Source: an uncultured archaeon (lineage in GTDB: Archaea; Thermoplasmatota; Thermoplasmata; Thermoplasmatales; Thermoplasmataceae). Taken from it: DNA of 64,000 nucleotides. This document shows positions 44,915 to 54,237 of the stretch, one piece after another (positions within the stretch are counted from its first letter, which is position 1; each line of letters starts with the position of its first letter). The position numbers were made by a program, and so were the translations under genes. The DNA lies in NCBI GenBank assembly GCA_000965745.1, contig CP009479.1, positions 2,162,688 through 2,226,687 on the forward strand, read 5' to 3'. The notes under the pieces are model-generated. The model did no database searches and was not told where the DNA came from. It saw nothing but the letters and a program-made list of their open reading frames with translations.

Positions 44915-45458
44915 CAATTATGACTCGTTTGTGTACAACATAGTGCAGGCAATCCAGAAAACAGGGGCGGAAGTGGATGTTGTAGAGAACGACAGGATTC
45001 GTGATATAGCTGATCTTGACGGGTACTCTGCATCAATAATCTCCCCTGGGCCGGGAAATCCGGCTAATGAAAAGGACAGGGGAGAGATATTCAATTTCAT
45101 CGACAGGTTCTCTGACAGGAAGATACTGGGCATATGCTTCGGCCACCAGGTCCTTGCATACTATCTCGGAAGCAGGATCAGGCAGTCAAGGTCAGTTATG
45201 CATGGTGAAGTGGACAGCATCAGCCATTCAGGCGGAGCCCTCTACAGGAATGTGCCTCAGACCTTCAGGTCAACCAGGTACCATTCACTGGAGATAGAGG
45301 CCGGCGATGGAATAGTTGTGGATTCCAGATCCACTTCGGATGGTGCAGTCATGGGGTTCCATTCAAAGGAGGGGAGGATGTTCGGCATACAGTTCCACCC
45401 TGAGAGCTATTATTCAGAACATGGAGAAACTATTCTCCAGAATTTCCTGGTTATCTAA
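44895..45458 (+). CDS. trpG: Anthranilate synthase component II (glutamine amidotransferase)
   Basis: Class I glutaminase feeding ammonia to TrpE. The 187 residues open with VLIINNYDSFVYNIVQ and contain SPGPGNP, the nucleophile Cys in GICFGHQVLA, and the His-Glu pair in FHPESYYSEHG. The start is GTG, within the trpE 3' end. Confidence 0.94.
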   Translation: MRVLIINNYDSFVYNIVQAIQKTGAEVDVVENDRIRDIADLDGYSASIISPGPGNPANEKDRGEIFNFIDRFSDRKILGICFGHQVLAYYLGSRIRQSRSVMHGEVDSISHSGGALYRNVPQTFRSTRYHSLEIEAGDGIVVDSRSTSDGAVMGFHSKEGRMFGIQFHPESYYSEHGETILQNFLVI

Positions 45459-46208
45459 ATGAGCGTAGTTGATGAAATATACAGGAATAACAGGAATCGT
45501 GCTTCCATCGGGTCTTCGAGAAGGAGCCGCCCCGTCATAAGCCTGAAAGAGTCTGTTGAGGAGAAGAACTCGAAGGGGAGGCTGGGGCTCATAGCGGAGT
45601 TCAAGAAACGCTCGCCTTCGGGGTTCGAGTCAAAGGGCCTTGTTTCCACTACCAGTTACTTCGGGAAACTTGACCTGTCAAAGCTGGCGGGATTAAGTGT
45701 GCTAACTGAGCCGGACAGGTTCGGGGGATCGTGGGATGATCTCGCGGAAAGCCAGCCCTTCAATATCCCACTGCTTGCCAAGGACTTCTTTGATTCCGAA
45801 AATATGATCCGTGATGCTTATTTCTGTGGAGCAGATTCAGTTCTCCTGATTGCGGACTTCATGAAGGGCGAGCGGCTCGCTGCCCTTGCAGAATCTGCAT
45901 CGGAATACGGAATGGACGCACTCATAGAGTTCCACGACTTTGAGAGTGCGGAAAGAATTCCTGTTCACGACAACGTGATTGTCGGGTACAACAGGCGTAA
46001 CCTCAGGACAATGAAGATGGAAAGCCGGGAGAAAGAAGCAGCAGAGATGTTTGACAGGAAGGACGTGCCTTTCATACTTGAAAGCGGAATAGACAGCACG
46101 AATGCAAGGACCATGGATTTCACAGGATTCAGTGGGCTACTCGTCGGGTCCTCCATAATCAATGGGGAATCGGTTGTTGATGTGCTGCAATCAAGGGGAT
46201 TGCTATGA
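45459..46208 (+). CDS. trpC: Indole-3-glycerol phosphate synthase
   Basis: TIM-barrel enzyme closing the indole ring. The 249 residues include [12 protein letters not shown] (catalytic Lys), [18 protein letters not shown] (second catalytic Lys), [10 protein letters not shown] and FILESGI. It starts on the base after the trpG stop and overlaps the DAHP synthase by 4 nt. Confidence 0.94.
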   Translation: MSVVDEIYRNNRNRASIGSSRRSRPVISLKESVEEKNSKGRLGLIAEFKKRSPSGFESKGLVSTTSYFGKLDLSKLAGLSVLTEPDRFGGSWDDLAESQPFNIPLLAKDFFDSENMIRDAYFCGADSVLLIADFMKGERLAALAESASEYGMDALIEFHDFESAERIPVHDNVIVGYNRRNLRTMKMESREKEAAEMFDRKDVPFILESGIDSTNARTMDFTGFSGLLVGSSIINGESVVDVLQSRGLL

Positions 46209-46984
46209 TAGCTTCAGCCACGCTTGACAGCCTGCTCTTTGACAACAAGAGGCTGCTTATGATCGCAGGGCCATGTGCAGTGGAGTCTGAAAAGCAGCTT
46301 ATGGATACTGCACAGTTTCTGAAACAGGCAGGAGCCCACGTCCTGAGAGGTGGGGCATTCAAGCCGCGGACATCGCCGAGAACCTTCCAGGGCCTGGGTG
46401 AGGAGGGCCTTAAGCTTCTCAGCAGGGCAAGGGACAAAACCGGCCTGCCTGTTGTTTCAGAAGTTATGGACATAGAGCACCTCAACCTTGTTTCATCCTA
46501 CGTAGACATCCTGCAGATAGGATCCAGGAATTCCCAGAATTTTTCTCTCCTGAAGGAGGCCGGGAAGGTGGACAAGCCCATAATCCTCAAGAGAGGGTTC
46601 GGCGTAACGGTTAGCGAGCTTCTCAGCGCTTCCGAGTATATTACATCCGCAGGAAACAACCGCCTGATTCTTGCCGAAAGGGGTATCAGGACATTCGAGA
46701 ATTCAACAAGGTTCACGCTTGATGTTTCGGCGGTTCCGGTAATACATGACAGGTCCGACTTTCCGGTCCTTGTTGACCCCAGCCATCCGGCAGGCATGAC
46801 AAAATACGTGGAACCGCTCGCACTCGCTGGTGTAGCCGCAGGTGCAGACGGGCTCATGGTTGAAGTTCACCCTGACGCAAGGAATGCCCTGAGCGATTCC
46901 TCACAGCAGGTATCGTTTGACGAGTATACGCGACTATACGAGAAGGCCAGGGGAATTGCTGCGGTTCTGGGCCGCCATTTTTAG
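46205..46984 (+). CDS. aroF: DAHP synthase (AroF/KdsA-type, class I-beta)
   Basis: First enzyme of the shikimate pathway, joining PEP and erythrose 4-phosphate. The 259 residues show [57 protein letters not shown], and metal-binding DPSHPAG and EVHPD. No regulatory (ACT or ferredoxin-like) domain is attached. It is the last gene of the trp operon (ATGA overlap with trpC), tying entry to the pathway to tryptophan synthesis. Confidence 0.93.
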   Translation: MIASATLDSLLFDNKRLLMIAGPCAVESEKQLMDTAQFLKQAGAHVLRGGAFKPRTSPRTFQGLGEEGLKLLSRARDKTGLPVVSEVMDIEHLNLVSSYVDILQIGSRNSQNFSLLKEAGKVDKPIILKRGFGVTVSELLSASEYITSAGNNRLILAERGIRTFENSTRFTLDVSAVPVIHDRSDFPVLVDPSHPAGMTKYVEPLALAGVAAGADGLMVEVHPDARNALSDSSQQVSFDEYTRLYEKARGIAAVLGRHF

Positions 46985-47601
46985 GCATATTGGATCTTCC
47001 GGTTTCAAAGATTCGACATTCATTGGGTTCTGCCGGGTTTTCGGGTAAAATCCGATAGCTCCACCGGGTCGAAGCCCATTCCATGATTGGATGACTGCTT
47101 GAATTCCGTTCCATCCGCAACACCGGATTGGTTTCCAAAAGATTCCAGCCTGCCTGGTTCCACTCATTCCCCCTGCTTCGTAAAATGATGTGAAATCTTC
47201 CATTTCCCTGCAGCCGGATGGAAGAAATATTTCAAGCCCGGCATAGGACAGATCATACATCTGTCCCGGGTTGATTCATCTTTCCAGCCTGATGCCGCCT
47301 CTATTCCGGATTCCCTAGGCTCTACCCTCATTTCTTTTCTCATTATCCAGGAGGAATGATGCCTCATTTTCAGTCGTGTCGACAGCATGGATTTTCAGCA
47401 GGACTGCAGCCATTTCCTGAAGGTAACTGGCCAAATCATCAGGTGAAAATTCTGCCTCTCCACCGACTACCCTGTGATAACAATTTTGCATTCTTCATCG
47501 GCACTGCAGCTGTACAGCGGTTCTGGAGCCATAATCTATTTTTCCCTTGCCGCCCCAACAATTTTCAACAATATTTTTACTATTAAAACATTACCTTGAT
47601 C
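46985..47601. other. Intergenic region behind the trp operon
   Basis: About 615 bases. Short open frames on both strands (up to about 108 codons on the minus strand) lack recognisable homology and ribosome sites. A TATA-like A/T block near 47574-47587 serves pyruvate kinase. I see no tRNA, repeat array or recognisable structural RNA. Confidence 0.4.
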
Positions 47602-49287
47602 ATGGCTCAGACGAAAATTGTCGCAACCATAGGCCCAAGCAGCGACAATGCTTCCACGCTCAGGGAAATGGTTAAAAACGGCCTCTCTGCCGTAAGGGTT
47701 AACACCGCCCACATAAAGGAGGGGTACATTACAAAAGTCAGGAAAATGGTAGATTCCGTGAATTCTGATATGGGATCAAATATCGGGATAATGATTGATC
47801 TGAAGGGTCCGGAACTAAGGACCGGAACATTCGAGGGCGGCCGTTTCAGTGTTGAAGAAGGTGATACATACAGGCTGGTTTCAACGGGGGGAAGCCCCGG
47901 AGACATACTGATAAATTACCCTTCAGTCTTCAGGAGCCTGCAGAAGGGCGATGAAATCGTGATGAGTGATGGAAAGGTTAAATTCAGGGTGCTGGAAAAG
48001 GGGAGCAATTCGGCTGAACTGCTTGCAGGGTCGTCAGGCGATCTGCGGGACAGGAGCCGGGTCAACATTCCCGGAAGGTACCTTGACCTTGGCGTTCTCA
48101 CGGAGAGGGACAAGGACTTCTTGATGGAGGGGGTGAAGAATTCAATTGAATTCTACGCACTGTCGTTTGTCCAGGACAAGTCGAACGTGATTCATCTGCA
48201 GAAACTTCTCTATGATAACGGGCAGAACGCTTCAATAATCGCCAAGATAGAGACAAAGAGCGGTTATGACAACATCGACTCCATTTCCAGCGTTTCGGAT
48301 TATGTAATGGTGGCAAGAGGCGATCTAGGGGTGGAAATGCCACTCGAAGAAGTTGTGCTTGCGCAGAAGACTATAATAAATGAGGCACATAAGCACGGTG
48401 TCCCCACAATTGTGGCCACACAGATGCTTGAATCCATGGTGGAGTCGTCCTCACCGACAAGAGCCGAGGTTGCAGATGTTACAAACGCGATACTTGACAA
48501 TGCTGACTCAGTTATGCTCTCGGAGGAGACTGCCATAGGGAAGCACCCTGCAGATGCAGTTGGTTACCTCAGCAGGATCGCAGACTATGTTGAAGGTGTT
48601 TACAGGGATTTCCCTGAACCCGAGCAGTTCTTCGGAAACAGGATTGCATATTCAATCGCCAGGGCATCCAAGATTATAGCCAGGGAGATCAAGGCAGACG
48701 CAATACTTGCCTTTACCCTCACGGGAAACACTGCGAGGATGATTTCAGCGGTGAGGCCGGAAATCCCGATATATGCTGCAGTCGCTGACAGCATGGTCGG
48801 AAGAAGGCTCAACCTGCTCCGCGGCGTAATACCCATTTCAATGCCTGAAGAATTCAGGAAAACGTCAGACCTGATAGAGGCCCTTGCATTTATCGAGTCG
48901 GGAGACTATTTCAGGAAAGGGGAACGGATTGTTATTACATCCGGTGCCCCTTATTTCCTCTTCGGCGGAACCAATGACGTCAGGGTGCTTACCGTTGGCA
49001 CATTCAACGGCAGAGGTTACCCGATGGGTCCTTCCCTTCAGGGAGTCCTTACCAAGAAGGCCGATGGAAAGGGAGATATCGTGCTCATAGGGGACAGGTC
49101 ATGGGACAGGGAAGCTGTTGCTTCAAGGTTCAAGGGGATAGTCTTCACCATAGACATTTCTGACCAGGACAAGGAATATCTTTCGCAGCAGAACAAGACT
49201 GTCCTTTTCAATACAAAAATTGTAAAGGAGCTGGAAGAGGGGGGGACCGTTACAATAGATGGGGGAACCGGGATTATAAACAGCTGA
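47602..49287 (+). CDS. pyk: Pyruvate kinase with C-terminal extra domain
   Basis: Last glycolytic step, PEP plus ADP to pyruvate plus ATP. The core (about 1-465) has TKIVATIGPSSD, the PK signature region MIDLKGPELRTG, ARGDLGVEMPLEEV, ATQMLESMVESSSPTRAEV and the C-terminal domain FTLTGNTARMIS. About 90 residues follow with a swivelling-domain-like end (EGGTVTIDGGTGII), as in PKs with a PEP-utiliser-like extra domain, but the phosphorylatable TSHAA-type His is absent. The ATG at 47602 is preferred to TTG two codons earlier. Confidence 0.93.
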   Translation: MAQTKIVATIGPSSDNASTLREMVKNGLSAVRVNTAHIKEGYITKVRKMVDSVNSDMGSNIGIMIDLKGPELRTGTFEGGRFSVEEGDTYRLVSTGGSPGDILINYPSVFRSLQKGDEIVMSDGKVKFRVLEKGSNSAELLAGSSGDLRDRSRVNIPGRYLDLGVLTERDKDFLMEGVKNSIEFYALSFVQDKSNVIHLQKLLYDNGQNASIIAKIETKSGYDNIDSISSVSDYVMVARGDLGVEMPLEEVVLAQKTIINEAHKHGVPTIVATQMLESMVESSSPTRAEVADVTNAILDNADSVMLSEETAIGKHPADAVGYLSRIADYVEGVYRDFPEPEQFFGNRIAYSIARASKIIAREIKADAILAFTLTGNTARMISAVRPEIPIYAAVADSMVGRRLNLLRGVIPISMPEEFRKTSDLIEALAFIESGDYFRKGERIVITSGAPYFLFGGTNDVRVLTVGTFNGRGYPMGPSLQGVLTKKADGKGDIVLIGDRSWDREAVASRFKGIVFTIDISDQDKEYLSQQNKTVLFNTKIVKELEEGGTVTIDGGTGIINS

Positions 49288-49290
49288 GGG

Positions 49291-50766
49291 TCACCGGAAA
49301 AGGTCCTCCCTCACTGTGTTTATGTGAAGTTCCTTCCCGGAATACCCTACATATACATTCTTCAGCTTCACGTATTCCTCGATTCCGTACTTGGAGCCTT
49401 CCCCTGCCTGCCCGGTCAGCCTGAAACCTGTATGATATCCCTGTGATTCCTCTGGCCCGGGCGTGTTGACATACAGTTCACCGAACCTTATCCTCTCGGC
49501 AGCCTGGAATATCAGGTCTGGGTTGCTGGTGAAGAGGTATGAGGAGAGCCCGTACTTTGAATCGTTCGCTTTTCTGAAAAGTTCTTCTTCGCCTGATACC
49601 GATGTTGCACCAATAATCGGGCCGAATATTTCCTCCTGGAATATCTTTGAGTCCTGTTTAGCGTTCCCTATTATCGTTGGCTCATAGAAGTACCCGTTCT
49701 TGAGGCTCTTCTCCAGGCTTGGCCTCTTTCCCCCAAGGAGTATCTGCATGTCAGAGCCCGATGCCTCCTCCACGAATTTCTCTGTTGTCTGCAGGGCAGA
49801 GCTGTTTATAAGAGGGCCAACATCGGCGGTCCTCGGGTCTCCCACCTTCAATCTTCTGGCCGCTTCGACAAATTTGCTTACAAACCTTTCGTAAAGGTCC
49901 TCATGAACATACAACCTCTCCGCTGCAATGCATGACTGGCCAACGTTCCAGAATTTCGCCCACATAAGCCCCTTCAGGGCATTCTTGATGTCAGCGTCCT
50001 TCCATACCATGAAGGGTGCTTTCCCCCCCAGTTCCAGAATCAGCTTGCTCATGTTGCTTGACGACTTTTCCATTATCCTCTGCCCGACCTCTGTTGATCC
50101 TGTCATCGTTATCAGCGACACTTTCCTGTGGGACACTATGTAGTCCCCAATGTCCGATCCCTTTCCTGTCACAAAATTCAGGACTCCCTTCGGAACCCCG
50201 GCTTCTATGAATTTCCTTACAATCCATTCAGCCGAGCCCGGAGTGTCGCTGCTCGGCTTCAGGACTACGGAGTTGCCTGTCATGAGGGCTGGAGCCAGCT
50301 TTCTCGCCACCATCCCTGCCGGGAAGTTCCAGGGCGTTAGCGCAACAACTACTCCGTGAGGGACCTTGTACTGCAGTATTTTTCTGTCACTGGTGCTGCT
50401 CTCCACAATGCTTCCCGTGATCTTCCGTGCAAATTCAGCATAGTACTGTATCTGATCCAGGACTCCATCCACCTCTTCCTTGGCTTCCTTCACGACTTTC
50501 CCATTTTCAGATATAAGAATATTTTCAAGTTCGCTCCTGTTTTTCTCAATAAGTTCCCTGGTTTTGTATACAATCCTGGATCTCTCCAGTGATCCGATTT
50601 CGTTCCATTTTTCATAAGATGATTCTGCTGCACTTACCGCCCTGTCCACATCCGCTTTCTTTCCTGCGGGAAATTCCTCCAATAGTTCCCCTGTAGAGGG
50701 ATTATACTTCTTCAATGTCTCTCCGCTGGAAGAATCTGTCCATTCCCCATCTATGTACATCTGCAT
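49291..50766 (-). CDS. NAD(P)-dependent aldehyde dehydrogenase (possibly glyceraldehyde dehydrogenase)
   Basis: 491-residue ALDH: LTPWNFPAGMVARKLAPAL, MTGSTEVGQRIM (cofactor), general-base Glu in LILELGGKAPF, catalytic Cys in NVGQSCIAAERLYV, and EEIFGPIIGATS. Thermoplasmatales use a related NADP-dependent ALDH to oxidise glyceraldehyde in the non-phosphorylative Entner-Doudoroff pathway, and the convergent pyruvate kinase fits that context, but substrate specificity is inferred. A TATA element (CTTTTTATTGC, 50785-50797) is 27 nt before the ATG. Confidence 0.85.
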   Translation of the reverse strand: MQMYIDGEWTDSSSGETLKKYNPSTGELLEEFPAGKKADVDRAVSAAESSYEKWNEIGSLERSRIVYKTRELIEKNRSELENILISENGKVVKEAKEEVDGVLDQIQYYAEFARKITGSIVESSTSDRKILQYKVPHGVVVALTPWNFPAGMVARKLAPALMTGNSVVLKPSSDTPGSAEWIVRKFIEAGVPKGVLNFVTGKGSDIGDYIVSHRKVSLITMTGSTEVGQRIMEKSSSNMSKLILELGGKAPFMVWKDADIKNALKGLMWAKFWNVGQSCIAAERLYVHEDLYERFVSKFVEAARRLKVGDPRTADVGPLINSSALQTTEKFVEEASGSDMQILLGGKRPSLEKSLKNGYFYEPTIIGNAKQDSKIFQEEIFGPIIGATSVSGEEELFRKANDSKYGLSSYLFTSNPDLIFQAAERIRFGELYVNTPGPEESQGYHTGFRLTGQAGEGSKYGIEEYVKLKNVYVGYSGKELHINTVREDLFR

Positions 50767-50932
50767 AATTTTTGAGTACAGAAAGCAATAAAAAGTTTAC
50801 CGGTGTGTGTGGTGGTGTTTCAGGTATCCTGTACAAGATTGAAGAAGCTGGCACCATATGGCAGAATGTTGTCCAATCGGCTCATCAAGCTAATTTTTTG
50901 GCAAACCATGATTAATTATCCAGTTTTGTCTG

Positions 50933-50989
50933 AATCTTTAAATATATTTTTAGGCTTTCGGCATTCAGCATATTGCATTGGTGAAATTA
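50933..50989 (+). promoter_or_regulatory. Promoter and leader of the FKBP gene
   Basis: TATA element CTTTAAATATATTTTTAG (about 50935-50952), expected start near 50970, and a GGTGA ribosome site about 6-10 bases before the ATG. This is one of the few first genes here with a short leader rather than a leaderless start. Confidence 0.55.
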
Positions 50990-50990
50990 G

Positions 50991-51872
50991 ATGAACGAAG
51001 GTGACTTTATCAAGCTCGACTTTACGATGATGGTTGGAGACGACAAAAAGATAGTAGCTACCAATCAGGAAAAAGTCGCTAAGGAAAATGATATTTACGA
51101 TGAAAACACGAGATACAGGGATGCTGTCCTCGTAGTGGGTTCAGATAAGGTCTTCCCGGAGATTAATGACTCATTCAAGAATGCCGAAGTAGGAAAAGAG
51201 AACGAGGTCAAGATAGATGCCCCCAACGCTTATGGAATAAGGGATACGAAGAATATCAAGGTCCACACAATGAGGGAATTCCAGAGGCATAACATAGAGC
51301 CTGCAGTTGGTAAGGAAGTTAATCTCCACAACAAGACGGGAAGAGTTATTTCTGTCACACCCGGAAGAGTGCTTGTGGATTACAACCACCAGTGGGCAGG
51401 AAAACAGGTATACTACCAGTACACGGTCAAAGAGGTTCTGCAGGACAACCTCGAGAAGGTCAAGGCTGTTGTTGACATGAACTACAACATTGACTCTGAG
51501 AAGTTCGAGTTCGAACTCAAGGACAACGAGGTTGTAATCACTGTACCCGAAGAGGCAAAATTCGACCCTGCCTGGTTCGAGGCCAAATACAGGATTGTAA
51601 ATGACATGAGGCAGAACCTGAAGGGCATAAACGTCTCATTCATTGAGAAATACCTCAACGAGAAGGAAGAGGAGAAGGAGGAAGAAGCCAAGGCCGAAGA
51701 AGAAGCTCCTGCTGCAGAAGAGCCAGCAAAGGAACAGCAGGAGGAAAAGCCAGAAGAGAAGAAAGAGGAGCCGAAAGGGGAGGAAAAGAAAGAGGCAAAG
51801 CCAAAAGCAGCGCCTAAATCCAAGCCCAAAGAGGCAAAAAAGCCTGAAGGGGAGAAAAAGACCTCCCCATAA
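50991..51872 (+). CDS. FKBP-type peptidyl-prolyl isomerase with charged tail
   Basis: Archaeal long FKBP (SlyD-like, with inserted flap domain): MNEGDFIKLDFTMMVG, VVGSDKVFPEINDSF, the IF-domain NAYGIRDTKN to VLVDYNHQWAGKQVYY, then an extra alpha/beta domain (about 155-220). From residue 223 to the end (about 70 residues) the chain is almost only Glu, Lys, Ala and Pro, a low-complexity tail that may bind ribosomes or clients. It acts as a folding catalyst and chaperone in the cytoplasm. Confidence 0.9.
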   Translation: MNEGDFIKLDFTMMVGDDKKIVATNQEKVAKENDIYDENTRYRDAVLVVGSDKVFPEINDSFKNAEVGKENEVKIDAPNAYGIRDTKNIKVHTMREFQRHNIEPAVGKEVNLHNKTGRVISVTPGRVLVDYNHQWAGKQVYYQYTVKEVLQDNLEKVKAVVDMNYNIDSEKFEFELKDNEVVITVPEEAKFDPAWFEAKYRIVNDMRQNLKGINVSFIEKYLNEKEEEKEEEAKAEEEAPAAEEPAKEQQEEKPEEKKEEPKGEEKKEAKPKAAPKSKPKEAKKPEGEKKTSP

Positions 51873-51886
51873 CCCACCTTTTGTTG

Positions 51887-52639
51887 ATGAATCTAGATCC
51901 TGAAAAACTGAAGAAACTTTCTGACAGGGTTTCAATCATTCTTGTTGAGCCGAAGTACCAGGGCAATGTTGGCGCCGTTGCCAGGCTCCTGAAGAATTTT
52001 GGACTTAGAAACCTTATCATCGTCAATTTTGAGGAATTTACGGATGAGGCTCTTTCAAGGGCCATGGGCGGAAAAGAGATACTTCTCAGGGCGAAGAGGG
52101 TTGAAACGTTTGAAGAGGCTGTGAAGGATTTTGACATTGTGGCCGGAACTTCCAGCACAATAACTGGAAATTACAAGAAATTCAGGAGGGTCCCAATCGT
52201 TCCCGATGAATTCTGGGAGTCTGTGTCCAGCAGGCCGGGAAGGATTGCACTTGTTTTTGGGAGGGAGGTTGATGGCCTAAGGAACGAGGAACTTGAAAAG
52301 TGCCATTATTTCCTGCACATTCCCGCGAACCCGGAGTTCCCTGTGCTTAACCTCTCACATGCAGTTTCTGTTGTCCTGTACGACATGATCAGGAATGTAG
52401 ACCTTGTTGTAACGGACCTCATGAGAAAAGCCAACGGGTTTGAAACAGAGAAGATGCTTGACCGGATAGGGCTTGTGCTTGAAAAAACCGGTTATCCCGA
52501 TTACAGGCTGAAGAATACAACTGTAATGCTGAGAAGGATAATATCCAGGTCGGACCTCACAGACATGGAATTCTACAAGATAATGGGAATAATAAGAGGC
52601 ATCCTCCATGCTATCGATCCGGGCTCGGAAAATGAGTAG
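51887..52639 (+). CDS. SPOUT RNA 2'-O-methyltransferase, TrmJ-like
   Basis: 250-residue SpoU/TrmH-superfamily methyltransferase with a trefoil-knot SAM site: IILVEPKYQGNVGAVARLLKNFG (seen as VEPKYQGNVGA), ALVFGREVDGLRNEEL and NLSHAVSVVLYDM. Its length and C-terminal helical extension fit TrmJ, which methylates tRNA position 32. The ATG at 51887 is preferred over the TTG two codons earlier. Confidence 0.85.
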   Translation: MNLDPEKLKKLSDRVSIILVEPKYQGNVGAVARLLKNFGLRNLIIVNFEEFTDEALSRAMGGKEILLRAKRVETFEEAVKDFDIVAGTSSTITGNYKKFRRVPIVPDEFWESVSSRPGRIALVFGREVDGLRNEELEKCHYFLHIPANPEFPVLNLSHAVSVVLYDMIRNVDLVVTDLMRKANGFETEKMLDRIGLVLEKTGYPDYRLKNTTVMLRRIISRSDLTDMEFYKIMGIIRGILHAIDPGSENE

Positions 52640-52688
52640 CAGCATGATGCCCGGAAGTTGTGAGTGTACTTTTTTCCAAAAGCTGGAA

Positions 52689-52702
52689 AATTTTATTAAT
52701 AA
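52689..52702 (+). promoter_or_regulatory. TATA box of the rpl18e-rpl13-rps9-rpoN operon
   Basis: AATTTTATTAATAA centred near 52695 predicts a start site about 11 nt before the ATG of rpl18e. Confidence 0.5.
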
Positions 52703-52732
52703 ACTCGCATTGACGCTGTAGAATTGGTTGCC

Positions 52733-53101
52733 ATGTCGCTCAAAGCTAACAGAAAATCCAACCCCTTGCTCAAGGATGTAATAAACGGGTTAATTGAAGT
52801 TTCACGGGAAAGCGGTTCCTTAATATGGAGAGATATCGCTAAAAGACTGAACGGAGGAGACAGGAGATACGCCTCCGTTAACGTAAGCAAGATAAGCAGG
52901 CTCAGCTCCGACGGCGACCTGGTAGTAATACCCGGATCGCTTCTTGGGTCCGGTTACATAGATAAGAAAGTAACAGTTTCAGCCCTGAGAATAAGTGATA
53001 AGGCGAAGAAGAAGCTGGATGAAGCAGGCGGGTCCTACAAGCCGCTTCTTGAATTAGCGAAGGAAAACCCCAAGGGCACTAATGTCAGGATAATGAGGTA
53101 A
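52733..53101 (+). CDS. rpl18e: 50S ribosomal protein L18e
   Basis: 122-residue large-subunit protein (KANRKSNPLLKDVINGL, VNVSKISRLSSDGDLVVIPG, GSGYIDKKVTVSALRIS). First gene of the conserved archaeal cluster L18e-L13-S9-RpoN. The ATG at 52733 is used rather than the in-frame TTG at 52724. Confidence 0.95.
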   Translation: MSLKANRKSNPLLKDVINGLIEVSRESGSLIWRDIAKRLNGGDRRYASVNVSKISRLSSDGDLVVIPGSLLGSGYIDKKVTVSALRISDKAKKKLDEAGGSYKPLLELAKENPKGTNVRIMR

Positions 53102-53106
53102 GACAG

Positions 53107-53526
53107 ATGTTGTACATAGATGCTGACAACTCAATTTATGGAAGGCTTTCCACTTATGTGGCAAAATCTCTTCTTAATGGAGAGGAAGTTGTTGTAGTAA
53201 ATGCAGCAAAGGCCGTAGTTACAGGCAGGAGAGATTCTGTCCTTCAGAAGTTCCTTCACATGAGAGATATAGGAAGTGTAAGGAAAGGTCCATACTATCC
53301 CCGGACTCCGGACAAGATACTCAGAAGGTCAATCGGCGACATGCTTCCAAAAAAGCAGACCAGGGGAAAGGAAGCCCTAAGAAGATGCACTGTGTATGCA
53401 TTTGTGCCGGATGAGCTAAAGGGCAAGGATTTTCTCAAGATAGACAAGTTTGCAAACGAAAAGGTTAATGGCTTTGTAACACTCGCAGAAATAGCAAAAA
53501 TTATGGGCCAGAAGGTGCGAGAATGA
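53107..53526 (+). CDS. rpl13: 50S ribosomal protein L13
   Basis: 139 residues: YIDADNSIYGRLSTYVAK, EEVVVVNAAKAVVTG, RGPYYPRTPDKI-like segment (KGPYYPRTPDKILRRSIGDM) and GKEALRRCTVY. It lies 5 nt after rpl18e and overlaps rps9 by 4 nt. Confidence 0.96.
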   Translation: MLYIDADNSIYGRLSTYVAKSLLNGEEVVVVNAAKAVVTGRRDSVLQKFLHMRDIGSVRKGPYYPRTPDKILRRSIGDMLPKKQTRGKEALRRCTVYAFVPDELKGKDFLKIDKFANEKVNGFVTLAEIAKIMGQKVRE

Positions 53527-53930
53527 AGAACGCTAACATCATAGCCACATCAGGAAAAAGGAAGACAGCCATCGCCAGGGCTGTTACAAAGAAAGGCAAA
53601 GGCATAATTACCATCAACGGTGAGCCTGTTGAATTTCATCCTGTTCTGATTCTTAAGGACAAGATAATGGAACCACTCAAGCTTCTGGGAGACAGAGTCA
53701 ATGAAGTGGACATAGAAGTAAAGGTTGCAGGCGGCGGAAACACCGGACAGGCTGATGCAGCCAGAACAGCAATAGCAAAGGGTATAGTGCAGTATTTCAA
53801 GGACGACTCCATAGAAGATATGTACAGGCAATATGACAGGACCCTTCTTGTAAATGACATTAGAAGAAAAATGCCCAAGAAACCTGAAGGAAAAGGTGCA
53901 AGGGCAAGGAAACAGAAATCATACAGGTGA
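53523..53930 (+). CDS. rps9: 30S ribosomal protein S9
   Basis: 135 residues: SGKRKTAIARAVTKKGKG, the GGGNTGQADAARTAIAKGI segment, and the basic C-terminal tail ending QKSYR that reaches the P-site tRNA. Translationally coupled to rpl13 (ATGA). Confidence 0.97.
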   Translation: MKNANIIATSGKRKTAIARAVTKKGKGIITINGEPVEFHPVLILKDKIMEPLKLLGDRVNEVDIEVKVAGGGNTGQADAARTAIAKGIVQYFKDDSIEDMYRQYDRTLLVNDIRRKMPKKPEGKGARARKQKSYR

Positions 53931-53936
53931 TTTGAT

Positions 53937-54155
53937 TTGATTATACCGGTAAGGTGCTTTAGCTGCGGCAAGGTAATTGCCTCAGACTACAAGCAATTTA
54001 AGGAAAAGATTTCGGAACTGAGCGCTGGAGGGAAGAAACCCACTCCTAAAATGATCGTCCAGACCCTAGACGATCTGCACGTAGAGAGATACTGCTGCAG
54101 AAGAATGATTCTGTCGCATACCGATCTAATCGACGAAGTCCTTCCGTTTTCGTGA
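53937..54155 (+). CDS. rpoN: DNA-directed RNA polymerase subunit N
   Basis: 72-residue homologue of eukaryotic Rpb10, an assembly-platform subunit. Zinc ligands lie in VRCFSCGKV and ERYCCRRM. The start is TTG, supported by an AGGTGAT ribosome site at 53925-53931 and by the family's conserved MIIPVRCF beginning. The stop at 54153-54155 is followed after one base by tRNA-Pro. Confidence 0.95.
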   Translation: MIIPVRCFSCGKVIASDYKQFKEKISELSAGGKKPTPKMIVQTLDDLHVERYCCRRMILSHTDLIDEVLPFS

Positions 54156-54156
54156 A

Positions 54157-54229
54157 GGGACCGTGGGGTAGCTTGGTATCCTACCAGCTTGGGGTGTTGG
54201 TAACCTGAGTTCAAATCTCAGCGGTCCCA
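54157..54229 (+). tRNA. tRNA-Pro (GGG)
   Basis: Cloverleaf with acceptor GGGACCG/CGGTCCC, D arm around GGGTAGCTTGGTATCCT, anticodon stem CCAGC/GTTGG with loop TTGGGGT (anticodon GGG), and T arm CTGAG-TTCAAAT-CTCAG. Discriminator A; CCA not encoded. It begins one base after rpoN and is probably co-transcribed. Everything to its right up to the window end is an accessory island, making its 3' end the likely integration site. Confidence 0.95.
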
Positions 54230-54237
54230 TCATATTC

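Noticed and set aside
46854..47388. Overlapping minus-strand frames behind the trp operon
   Set aside because: They partly overlap the aroF 3' end, lack homology and start signals, and compete with each other in different frames.
51482..51935. Phe/Ser- and Leu/Phe-rich frames opposite the FKBP tail
   Set aside because: Antisense of a Lys/Glu low-complexity stretch; composition artefact.
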